DNA of 5,124 nucleotides from NCBI GenBank assembly GCA_025463615.1, contig JAODAU010000382.1, forward strand, positions 1 to 5,124, given 5' to 3'. Each line of letters starts with the position of its first letter. Within the stretch, counting starts at the first letter, position 1. This DNA is from Microbacteriaceae bacterium (GTDB lineage: Bacteria > Actinomycetota > Actinomycetes > Actinomycetales > Microbacteriaceae). Shown piece by piece: positions 1-5,124 of the stretch. The translations under genes were made by a program, and so were the position numbers. A model generated the notes under the pieces. It saw only the letters and a list, made by a program, of their open reading frames with translations. It made no database searches and was not told the origin of the DNA.

Positions 1-92
1 ATCGCGTTGGCGGCGTCGTGGAAGCCGTTGGTGTAGTCGAACGCGAGCGCGATGGCGATGACGGCGATGACGATCGCCAGGGTGAGGGACAC
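1..92 (-). CDS. pit: PiT-family inorganic phosphate transporter, N-terminal fragment
   Basis: Only the first 30 codons are visible; the gene runs off the left edge of the window. The reading frame begins at GTG (92-90) with VSLTLAIVIAVIAIALAF followed by DYTNGFHDAANA. The hydrophobic first helix ending in the GFHDAAN signature is typical of the amino end of PiT/PHO4 phosphate permeases, which import phosphate (usually as a neutral metal-phosphate complex with protons, or with sodium) across the cytoplasmic membrane at low affinity. The start lies 6 nt after the stop of the DUF47 gene, and a purine-rich AAGGAG lies 12 nt before the GTG, inside the end of that gene. The two genes are therefore almost certainly co-transcribed and translationally close. 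The DUF47-pit pairing is common in bacteria and supports the assignment. The substrate is inferred from the family; most of the protein is unseen. Confidence 0.88.
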   Translation of the reverse strand, partial: MSLTLAIVIAVIAIALAFDYTNGFHDAANA

Positions 93-98
93 GTCGGG

Positions 99-716
99 TC
101 AGCTCTCCTTGACGGCGATCTGCTCCACGATGTTGGCGACCTTCTCGAACGCGTCGATCGCCTCCTCGAGCGACTCGACGATGTCCTTGAGCTTGAGCAC
201 CTCGATGGTCTTGTACTCGCCGCTGAAGAGCTTCGCGAGCGTACGGCGGTGGTTCTTGTCGCCGGCGTTCTCGAGCCGGTTGATCTCGATCCAGTACTCC
301 TCGAGCGACTGCGGCGACTGCAGCTTCGGCATCGACTCGGCGGTCAGCTCGGCGCAGCGCTGGAGGATCTCGGCCTGGGTGGACAGCTCCGGCGGCAACA
401 CCGCGACCTCGTACAACAGGATCAGGTCGACCGCCTCGTCCATCATGTCCATCACGTCGTCGAGACCCGAGCCGAGGGAGTAGATGTCCTCGCGGTCGAA
501 CGGCGTCACGAACGTGCTGTTCACCCGCTTGATGAGGGTGTGCGTGGTCTCGTCGGCCGCGTGCTCGGCCTCCCGCATCCGCCGCGCGACGTCGTCGTGG
601 TCGGCACCCTCCGCGAGCATCTCGGCGAGCAGCGCGGCACCCTTCACCAGGTGTTGGGCCGCCTCGGTGAAGAGGTCGTAGAACGTGGTGTCGTTCGGGC
701 GGAATCGCAAACCCAC
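99..716 (-). CDS. DUF47 family PhoU-like protein, accessory to PiT transporter
   Basis: A 205-residue, all-helical, soluble protein with no signal peptide or membrane segment, the usual length for the DUF47 (PhoU_div/YkaA-like) family. The opening MGLRFRPNDTTFYDLF is typical of actinobacterial members. PhoU-type metal-binding E(D)xxxD motifs appear four times: E51-D55, D86-D90, E149-D153 and E184-D188, which fits the two three-helix bundles of the PhoU fold. Family members are thought to modulate PiT phosphate transport or phosphate signalling from the cytoplasm; the exact biochemical role is not settled. The GTG start at 716 is preceded by CAGGAG with a 6-nt spacer. The stop lies 6 nt before pit, and ppk lies 76 nt upstream on the same strand, so phosphate import and polyphosphate synthesis are neighbours. 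A PHO-box-like repeat in the upstream gap suggests phosphate-dependent control. The family call is firm; the regulatory role is inferred. Confidence 0.93.
   Translation of the reverse strand: MGLRFRPNDTTFYDLFTEAAQHLVKGAALLAEMLAEGADHDDVARRMREAEHAADETTHTLIKRVNSTFVTPFDREDIYSLGSGLDDVMDMMDEAVDLILLYEVAVLPPELSTQAEILQRCAELTAESMPKLQSPQSLEEYWIEINRLENAGDKNHRRTLAKLFSGEYKTIEVLKLKDIVESLEEAIDAFEKVANIVEQIAVKES
105..110 (-). promoter_or_regulatory. Ribosome binding site for pit
   Basis: The minus strand reads AAGGAG here, 12 nt before the GTG at 92. It is embedded in the last codons of the DUF47 gene. The spacing is slightly longer than ideal. It supports the GTG start and a translationally linked operon. 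Confidence 0.6.
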
Positions 717-722
717 GGGGTA

Positions 723-728
723 CTCCTG
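723..728 (-). promoter_or_regulatory. Ribosome binding site for DUF47 gene
   Basis: The minus strand reads CAGGAG, followed by a 6-nt spacer and the GTG start at 716. Good spacing and complementarity to the 16S tail support this start codon. Confidence 0.75.
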
Positions 729-752
729 ATGAGGCGGAGAAGAACGGCCAAC

Positions 753-758
753 AGACTA
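753..758 (-). promoter_or_regulatory. Candidate -10 element of the DUF47-pit promoter
   Basis: The minus strand reads TAGTCT, matching the actinobacterial TANNNT pattern. It would start transcription near 746 and leave a leader of about 30 nt containing the CAGGAG site. No convincing -35 hexamer is seen at 16-18 nt; the PHO-box-like repeat occupies that place. The 76-bp gap after ppk could alternatively be simple read-through within one operon. Confidence 0.4.
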
Positions 759-779
759 GGGGGTGAAGGTCCGTTGAAC
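758..779 (-). promoter_or_regulatory. PHO-box-like tandem repeat upstream of DUF47-pit
   Basis: Two adjacent 11-nt units on the minus strand read GTTCAACGGAC (779-769) and CTTCACCCCCT (768-758). They share T-T-C-A at unit positions 2-5 and C at position 7. This resembles the 11-nt direct-repeat units with a GTTCACC-like core bound by the phosphate-response regulator PhoP in Streptomyces. The second unit overlaps the first base of the candidate -10 TAGTCT, closer than usual for an activator site, so repression or a different transcription start is possible. The gene context (phosphate import) supports the call; no binding data exist here. Confidence 0.45.
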
Positions 780-792
780 GCAAGCGAGGGCG

Positions 793-2979
793 TCAGCCGG
801 TCGCGCGCCGCCGCCGCTGGCCCTCGATGAGCGCCTCCTGCAGATGTACGGCGCCACCGTTGCGCCGCCACTCCCCATCCGGCCCGAGCACCCACGCGTT
901 GGTGTCCTCGTCGAACGCGAGGTCGAGCAGCCTGCCCACCTCGTCGATGCTCTCCTGTCCCGGCAGCCGCACCAGCACCTCGACCCGCCGGTCCAGGTTG
1001 CGGTGCATCAGGTCCGCGGAGCCGATCCACGCGTCCGGCTCGCCGCCGTTCTCGAACCAGAACAACCGGCTGTGCTCGAGGAAGCGACCGAGGATCGAGC
1101 GCACCTCGATGTTCTCCGACAACCCCGGCACCTGCGGCCGCAGCGCGCAGATGCCGCGCACCAGCAGCTGCACCGGCACGCCCTCCTGCGAGGCGAGGTA
1201 GAGCGCGTCGATCAGGGCCTCGTCCACGATCGAGTTCGCCTTGAACCGGATCCGCGCCGGCCGACCGGCCAGGTGGTGGGCGATCTCGCGGTTGATCTGG
1301 TCGAGCAGGCCGGCGCGCAGCGAGTCCGGCGCCACCAGCAGCTGGTCGTACGACGCATTGCGGGACCAGCCGCTGAGGTTGTTGAACAGGTGCGCCACGT
1401 CCTCGCCGATCCGCTCGTCGGTCGTGATCAGCCCGAGGTCCTCGTAGGTCCGTGCCGTCTTGGAGTTGTAGTTGCCGGTGCCGATGTGGGTGTAGCGCCG
1501 GATCCCGTCGGCCTCGTCGCGCACCACCATGGCGAGCTTGCAGTGCGTCTTGAGCCCGACCAGCCCGTAGACCACGTGGCACCCGGCCTGCTCGAGCTTG
1601 CGCGCCCAGCGGATGTTGGCCTGCTCGTCGAAGCGCGCCTTGATCTCGACGATCACGAGCACCTGCTTCCCGGCCTCGGCCGCGTCGATCAGCGCGTCGA
1701 TGATCGGGGAGTCGCCCGACGTGCGGTAGAGCGTCTGCTTGATCGCCAGCACGTGCGGGTCGGCGGCGGCCTGCTCGATGAAGCGCTGCACCGAGGTCGC
1801 GAACGAGTCGTACGGGTGGTGCAGCAGGATGTTGTAGCGCCGCGCCGCCTTGAACACGTCGACGGGCGTCGCCGACTCGACCTCCGCGAGCCGGAGGTGC
1901 GTCGTCGGCACGAAGGCGGGGTACTTCAGCAGCTCGCGGGGCAGGTCCGCGATGTCGTGGAGGCCGCGCAGGTCGAGCGGCCCGGGCAGCTTGAAGACCT
2001 CTCCCTCGGAGACCCCGAGCTCGGAGACGAGCAGCTCGAGGACCGACGGCGAGATCGACTCCTCGACCTCGAGGCGCACGGGTGGGCCGAAGCGGCGCCG
2101 CAGCAGCTCCTTCTCGAGAGCCGCGAGCAGGTTCTCGGCGTCGTCCTCCTCGACCTCGAGGTCCTCGTTGCGGGTGACTCGGAACGTGTGCGCCTCCAGC
2201 ACGTCCATGCCCGGGAAGAGCCGCTTGAGGTGCTCACCGATGACGTCCTCGAGCGGCACGAAACGCTGGTTGCCGACCGGTACGAACCGCGCGAAGATCG
2301 GCGGCACCTTGACGCGCGCGAAGTGCTCCTTGAGCGTCTTCGGGTTGCGGATCATCACCGCGAGGTTGAGTGAGAGCCCGGAGATGTAGGGGAACGGGTG
2401 CGCCGGGTCCACGGCCAGCGGCGTGAGCACCGGGAAGACGCGCTCCTTGAAGAACCGCTTGCAGTACCTCTGCTCCTCGCGGTCGAGCTCGTCCCAGCGC
2501 ACCAGCTCGATCTCGTGCTCCAGCAGGGCCGGCACGATGTCCTCGCGGAACAGCCGCGCGTGCCGCTCGCTGAGCGAGCGCGTCGTGGTCCAGATCGACT
2601 CGAGCTGGTCGCGCGGCATCACCCCGGACGCCGCCCGGACGGCGAGCCCGGCCGCGATCCGGCGCTTGAGACCGGCCACCCGCACCATGAAGAACTCGTC
2701 GAGGTTGCTCGTGAAGATCGCCAGGTACCGGACCCGTTCCAGCAGTGGCAGGGACTTGTCCTCGGCCAGCTCCAGGACCCGCTGGTTGAAGCGCAGCCAG
2801 TCGACCTCCCGGTCGAGGAAGCGGTCCTCGTACTTCTCGACCGCCGCCATCGCCTCGTGGTCGGGGACGTACGGCGGCTCGACATCGAACGTCTCCTCGG
2901 GCACCCCGTCGGTCGAGCTCAGCGAGTGGCCGGCCGTCGCGGACGCCACGGGGCGCTGGGGCACTCTCTCGACGGACAT
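793..2979 (-). CDS. ppk: Polyphosphate kinase PPK1
   Basis: A complete 728-residue PPK1, which reversibly transfers the gamma phosphate of ATP onto inorganic polyphosphate. The length fits the actinobacterial family (about 700-740). After a variable, probably disordered first 50 residues come the N domain (from [20 protein letters not shown], about residue 52), the head domain (about 160-350) and two phospholipase-D-like C domains (about 360-535 and 540-710). By alignment from memory to the E. coli enzyme, the autophosphorylated histidine is H479 in [10 protein letters not shown], the second active-site histidine is H636 in GRFLEHSR, and the magnesium-site arginines are R419 (TLYRTSG) and R449 (KARFDEQ). 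All are present, and the R419/R449/H479 spacing of 30 each equals that of E. coli R375/R405/H435. The frame is open upstream to 3066, but that extension overlaps the divergent esterase gene. ATG 2979 is preferred because it has a -10-like hexamer at -12 to -7 and a PHO-box-like repeat at -39 to -18. There is no proper Shine-Dalgarno, which fits a leaderless mRNA. Same strand as DUF47-pit. Confidence 0.97.
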   Translation of the reverse strand: MSVERVPQRPVASATAGHSLSSTDGVPEETFDVEPPYVPDHEAMAAVEKYEDRFLDREVDWLRFNQRVLELAEDKSLPLLERVRYLAIFTSNLDEFFMVRVAGLKRRIAAGLAVRAASGVMPRDQLESIWTTTRSLSERHARLFREDIVPALLEHEIELVRWDELDREEQRYCKRFFKERVFPVLTPLAVDPAHPFPYISGLSLNLAVMIRNPKTLKEHFARVKVPPIFARFVPVGNQRFVPLEDVIGEHLKRLFPGMDVLEAHTFRVTRNEDLEVEEDDAENLLAALEKELLRRRFGPPVRLEVEESISPSVLELLVSELGVSEGEVFKLPGPLDLRGLHDIADLPRELLKYPAFVPTTHLRLAEVESATPVDVFKAARRYNILLHHPYDSFATSVQRFIEQAAADPHVLAIKQTLYRTSGDSPIIDALIDAAEAGKQVLVIVEIKARFDEQANIRWARKLEQAGCHVVYGLVGLKTHCKLAMVVRDEADGIRRYTHIGTGNYNSKTARTYEDLGLITTDERIGEDVAHLFNNLSGWSRNASYDQLLVAPDSLRAGLLDQINREIAHHLAGRPARIRFKANSIVDEALIDALYLASQEGVPVQLLVRGICALRPQVPGLSENIEVRSILGRFLEHSRLFWFENGGEPDAWIGSADLMHRNLDRRVEVLVRLPGQESIDEVGRLLDLAFDEDTNAWVLGPDGEWRRNGGAVHLQEALIEGQRRRRATG

Positions 2980-2985
2980 ACCCTC

Positions 2986-2991
2986 AGTGTC
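2986..2991 (-). promoter_or_regulatory. Candidate -10 of ppk, leaderless promoter
   Basis: The minus strand reads GACACT exactly at -12 to -7 relative to the ATG at 2979. It matches TANNNT except for the first base. It predicts transcription starting on the A of the ATG. The only Shine-Dalgarno-like bases (GAGG) end 2 nt before the ATG, too close to act, which favours leaderless translation. Confidence 0.45.
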
Positions 2992-2996
2992 GCATC

Positions 2997-3018
2997 GACG
3001 GGTGAACGGAGCGTGACG
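2997..3018 (-). promoter_or_regulatory. PHO-box-like tandem repeat upstream of ppk
   Basis: Two adjacent 11-nt units on the minus strand read CGTCACGCTCC (3018-3008) and GTTCACCCGTC (3007-2997). They agree at unit positions 3-6 (TCAC), 8 and 11. The second unit is close to the GTTCACC core of Streptomyces PhoP PHO boxes. If transcription begins at 2979 the box covers -39 to -18, replacing a -35 element, as expected for a PhoP-activated promoter. Streptomyces ppk is known to be under PhoP control. Binding here is inferred, and other regulators with direct-repeat sites cannot be excluded. Confidence 0.55.
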
Positions 3019-3021
3019 TCG

Positions 3022-3036
3022 CGAGGAGGCTCCTCG
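3022..3036. repeat. Interrupted perfect palindrome in the ppk/esterase divergent promoter
   Basis: The plus strand reads CGAGGAG, one G, then CTCCTCG: 7-bp perfect arms with a single central base. It lies just beyond the PHO-box-like repeat on the ppk side. It occupies about -37 to -23 of the predicted esterase start (3059), where a -35 would sit. It could be a dimeric regulator's operator for the esterase, a DNA hairpin, or chance in GC-rich sequence. Confidence 0.4.
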
Positions 3037-3046
3037 GCCGGGCCGA

Positions 3047-3052
3047 TAGGTT
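3047..3052 (+). promoter_or_regulatory. Candidate -10 of the esterase gene, leaderless promoter
   Basis: TAGGTT matches TANNNT and lies exactly at -12 to -7 from the ATG at 3059, predicting a transcript that starts on the start codon. No -35 hexamer is visible at the standard distance; the 7-1-7 palindrome is there instead. This supports ATG 3059 over the adjacent in-frame GTG at 3056. Confidence 0.5.
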
Positions 3053-3058
3053 GCCGTG

Positions 3059-4102
3059 ATGAACATCAGGGAACGCCTGCAGCAGGCCTACGGCCGCACC
3101 GAGGCCGCGGTCCTGCGGGGCGCGTTGGGCCTGCCGGAGCGCGTCCAGCGGCTCCTCGGCGGTCGCGCCGTCGTCCGCGACGGGCAGACACTGGCGCCCG
3201 ACCTCCAGCTGATGCTGCGCCTCCAGCGGATCACCCGCGAGGTCGGCGCGGAGACGCTGCCGCTCGCCGGCGGCCGGCTCGCGATCCGGCACCACGCCGT
3301 CCTGACGGGCGGCAGGCAGCCCATCGGCGCGACGCGCGACCTTCCGGTCGGAGACCTGCGCGGCCGGTCGTACACACCGCGCGACGCCCCCGCCCCGGGT
3401 CCGTTGCTCGTCTTCTTCCACGGCGGTGGCTTCATGTACGGCGACCTCGACTCGCACGACGCCGCCTGCCGGTTCCTAGCGGAGCGCTCGGGCGTCCGCG
3501 TGCTCGCGGTCGACTATCGACTGGCTCCCGAGGACCCGTTCCCCGCGGCGTACGACGATGCCGTGGCGGCGTACCGCTGGGCCCTGGCGAACGCCGCGTC
3601 GCTCGGCGCGGACCCGGCGCGGATCGCGGTGGGCGGCGACTCGGCCGGCGGCAACCTTGCCGCGGGAGTCGGTCTCGCGGCGGCGGCCGAGGGGCTGCCG
3701 CTGGCCTTCCAGCTGCTCATCTATCCCACGACGGACGCGGATCGCGACACCGAGAGCCTGCGGATGTTCGGCGACGGCTTCTACCTGACGTCGGCGTTCA
3801 TGGATCTCGCCAACGCCAGCTACGTGCCGGCCGGCATGGACGGGCGGGACCCCCGGGTCTCCCCGTTGTTCGCCGAGCTGCCGGCCGGGATGGCGCCCGC
3901 GCTGGTCGTCACGGCCGGGTTCGACCCGCTACGCGACGAGGGCGAGGCCTACGCGCGGCGGCTCGCGGACGCCGGGGTCGAGGTCGAGCTGCGCAGGTTC
4001 TGCGACCAGATCCACGGCTTCGTCAACATCGTCGGCGTCGGTCGCAGCTCGCGGGCAGCGAACGCCGAGATCGCGGCCAAGCTCAAGGCCGCCCTGGCCT
4101 GA
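3059..4102 (+). CDS. Alpha/beta hydrolase fold-3 (HSL-type) esterase/lipase
   Basis: A 347-residue cytoplasmic carboxylic-ester hydrolase of the hormone-sensitive-lipase family (bacterial family IV; hydrolase_3). The oxyanion-hole motif HGGGF is at 121-125. The nucleophile elbow GDSAGG (193-198) holds catalytic S195. The acid is D289 in GFDPLRDEG and the base is H319 in DQIHGF; the conserved [14 protein letters not shown] (151-164) follows strand 4. The triad is therefore complete, and the length is typical for forms with an N-terminal cap of about 110 residues. No signal peptide or membrane anchor is seen. The substrate cannot be read from sequence; short-chain acyl esters are usual. ATG 3059 is chosen over GTG 3056 because TAGGTT lies exactly at -12 to -7. 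The gene is divergent from ppk across 79 bp, so it shares its regulatory region, and it converges with the downstream gene with only 12 bp between stops. A metabolic link to phosphate storage is not evident. Confidence 0.94.
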   Translation: MNIRERLQQAYGRTEAAVLRGALGLPERVQRLLGGRAVVRDGQTLAPDLQLMLRLQRITREVGAETLPLAGGRLAIRHHAVLTGGRQPIGATRDLPVGDLRGRSYTPRDAPAPGPLLVFFHGGGFMYGDLDSHDAACRFLAERSGVRVLAVDYRLAPEDPFPAAYDDAVAAYRWALANAASLGADPARIAVGGDSAGGNLAAGVGLAAAAEGLPLAFQLLIYPTTDADRDTESLRMFGDGFYLTSAFMDLANASYVPAGMDGRDPRVSPLFAELPAGMAPALVVTAGFDPLRDEGEAYARRLADAGVEVELRRFCDQIHGFVNIVGVGRSSRAANAEIAAKLKAALA

Positions 4103-4114
4103 CCTACCGGGGGA

Positions 4115-5124
4115 TCAGAGGTCTGGGCGCCACTTGCGCAGCGCGCTGGTGAACGCCACGGAGTCGACCATCCGGCCGTCGACGACCAGTGGCCGCAGCG
4201 TGCGACGCTTGAACAGCACCTGCCAGTCCTTGTGGTCGGGCGTGCCGAGCATCTCGACCTCGCTGCCGGGATCGGACAGGTCGAAGCGGTGGTGGCTCCC
4301 GTCGATCGCCAGGGTCACGACGCCGCCGTGGATGCCGATCTGGGCGTCGCGGGTGCGCAGGCGGGTGGCGCCGAACACGGCCGCGGCCAGGGCGAGCAGC
4401 GAGATGATCCCGACGGTGCCGAGCGCGTGCCCGCTGAGCAGGGAGTACCCGAGGCCGATGGCCGCGAGTCCGGCCACGACGAGCAGCACCAGCATCCGGG
4501 CCGCCGGCGGGCCGGGGGCGTCGAACATCCGGGTGCCGTCGGTGCCGTCGAGGTCGTCGTACGGCTGGTCGTCGGCCTGCGCGGGCCCGTCGTCGCCGAA
4601 CGGGAAGAACCCACGCTCGGGCTCGGGTTCGAGCTGACGGGGAGTCGGGCGGGTGCCGCCGGCTTCGTCGAGCAGCTGCGCGCGCGCCGTGGCCAGCTCG
4701 TCGGCGAGCTCGCCGGCGCGCTGCTCGGCGGCGATCCGCTCCTGGATGACCTCCTCGGCGACCTCGGTGTGGTGCCTGACCACGGCCTCGACGGCGCCAC
4801 GGTCGACGGCGCGCTGCTCGGCGGCCTGCTCGGCCTCGAGCCGCGCGGCTACCTGAGCGGCGACCGCTCGCTCGGCCTCGAGGCGCGCCGTGACCGCGGC
4901 CTCGAGCTCCTCGCGGTGCCGGGTCGCGGCAGCGGCGGCCTCGTCGAGCACCTGGCGGGTCCGCTCCTCGGCGGCCGTGCGCTCCGCGGCCGCCTCCCGA
5001 GCCAGCTCGGCGTGCGCCCTGGCGTCCTCCTCGGCCGCGATCCGGGCCCGGTGGGCCTGCAGCGCATTCTCCTCGGCGGCGGCGCGCTCGCCGTGGGCAC
5101 GCTGCGCCAGCGCGGCCTGGTCCC
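4115..5124 (-). CDS. Coiled-coil membrane protein of unknown function, 5' end outside window
   Basis: The frame is open from the right edge to a TGA at 4117-4115, giving 335 visible residues; the true start lies beyond 5124. The GTG at 4951 is internal, because the same Ala/Glu/Arg pattern continues for 57 codons before it. Visible residues 1 to about 155 are a charged coiled coil: AAEE recurs at residues 15, 29 and 50 (steps of 14 and 21) and ARLEAE at 79 and 93 (step of 14), all multiples of a heptad. An acidic, proline-containing linker (about 156-207, with FFPFGDD and DDLDGTDGT) follows, then two hydrophobic helices (about 210-229 and 235-253) separated by a short GHALG turn. A 78-residue C-terminal domain (258-335) is beta-rich in appearance, with conserved-looking DLSDPGSEVE, DWQVLFKRR and the ending RKWRPDL. 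With a hairpin of two helices, both soluble parts would lie on the same, probably cytoplasmic, side. I do not recognise a named family; the tail is somewhat like a small PH-type domain, which is speculative. Confidence 0.85.
   Translation of the reverse strand, partial: DQAALAQRAHGERAAAEENALQAHRARIAAEEDARAHAELAREAAAERTAAEERTRQVLDEAAAAATRHREELEAAVTARLEAERAVAAQVAARLEAEQAAEQRAVDRGAVEAVVRHHTEVAEEVIQERIAAEQRAGELADELATARAQLLDEAGGTRPTPRQLEPEPERGFFPFGDDGPAQADDQPYDDLDGTDGTRMFDAPGPPAARMLVLLVVAGLAAIGLGYSLLSGHALGTVGIISLLALAAAVFGATRLRTRDAQIGIHGGVVTLAIDGSHHRFDLSDPGSEVEMLGTPDHKDWQVLFKRRTLRPLVVDGRMVDSVAFTSALRKWRPDL
4364..4495 (-). other. Two-helix membrane hairpin within the coiled-coil protein
   Basis: Codons 4495-4436 encode a 20-residue hydrophobic run beginning MLVLLVVAGLAA. 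Codons 4420-4364 encode a second run, ALGTVGIISLLALAA and onward. The 5-residue connector SGHAL/G is too short for anything but a tight turn. Positive residues (ATRLRTRDA) follow helix 2 and AAR precedes helix 1, consistent with both ends facing the cytoplasm under the positive-inside rule. Confidence 0.75.

Noticed and set aside
18..830. 270-codon plus-strand open frame antisense to DUF47 and pit
   Set aside because: Same type of shadow. The minus strand holds the clear DUF47 protein with a ribosome binding site and family motifs.
844..2373. 509-codon plus-strand open frame antisense to ppk
   Set aside because: It is a reverse-complement shadow of ppk codons, rich in Leu/Val/Arg/Asp/Glu with no recognisable motif.
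3013..3018. GTGACG as a -35 element for the esterase
   Set aside because: It is 28 nt from the TAGGTT -10, far beyond a workable spacer, and is better explained as part of the repeat facing ppk.
2980..3066. 29-codon N-terminal extension of ppk to a start at 3066
   Set aside because: It would overlap the esterase start and run through the predicted promoter and PHO-box-like repeat. The extension is not PPK1-like.
4086..4100. AGGCC-GCCCT-GGCCT inverted repeat at the end of the esterase gene as a terminator
   Set aside because: The stem is only 5 bp, lies inside the final codons and has no T-tract on either strand. No other convincing terminator lies in the 12-bp convergent gap.
2398..4152. 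584-codon plus-strand open frame spanning ppk antisense and the esterase in another frame
   Set aside because: The translation is Arg/Gly/Ala low-complexity with no domain, and it overlaps two genes with complete catalytic motifs. Long shadow frames are expected at this GC content.
4115..4951. Start of the coiled-coil protein at GTG 4951
   Set aside because: The same frame stays open to the window edge with continuous coiled-coil sequence, so 4951 is internal.

Overview
The window looks like chromosomal DNA from a high-GC actinobacterium, probably in or near Nocardioidaceae/Propionibacteriales. The grounds are strong G/C bias at third codon positions, GTG starts, a PPK1 that reads like mycobacterial and streptomycete enzymes, and promoters that appear to sit directly on start codons. 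The taxonomic placement is inference from sequence style and remembered homologues, not from a search.

Layout, left to right. Positions 1-92 (minus) hold the first 30 codons of a PiT-type inorganic phosphate transporter that continues off the left edge. Positions 99-716 (minus) encode a complete DUF47/PhoU-like protein, the usual partner of PiT transporters, 6 nt upstream of pit. Positions 793-2979 (minus) encode a full-length polyphosphate kinase (ppk1) with its catalytic residues intact. A 79-bp divergent intergenic region (2980-3058) separates ppk from a plus-strand alpha/beta-hydrolase esterase of the HSL (hydrolase-fold-3) type, 3059-4102. Only 12 bp after it, and convergent, lies the 3' part of a minus-strand gene (4115 to beyond 5124). 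Its product is a long Ala/Glu/Arg coiled coil followed by an acidic linker, two membrane helices and a small C-terminal domain I cannot name. No stretch longer than 300 bases lacks a gene.

Functional picture. Three consecutive minus-strand genes form a phosphate uptake and storage module: PiT imports phosphate, the DUF47 protein is its likely accessory or regulator, and PPK1 stores phosphate as polyphosphate. The most interesting non-coding signal is that both promoters of this module carry two tandem 11-nt units with a TTCA or TCAC core, resembling PhoP PHO boxes of Streptomyces. One lies upstream of ppk (2997-3018) and one upstream of the DUF47-pit pair (758-779). In the ppk/esterase intergenic region, -10-like hexamers lie exactly at -12 to -7 from the ATG of both divergent genes, which predicts leaderless mRNAs and fixes both starts. 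No mobile elements, tRNA, rRNA, CRISPR or clear intrinsic terminators were seen. Apart from the unnamed coiled-coil membrane protein, the gene content is conventional, and I do not see a wholly new multi-gene system here.
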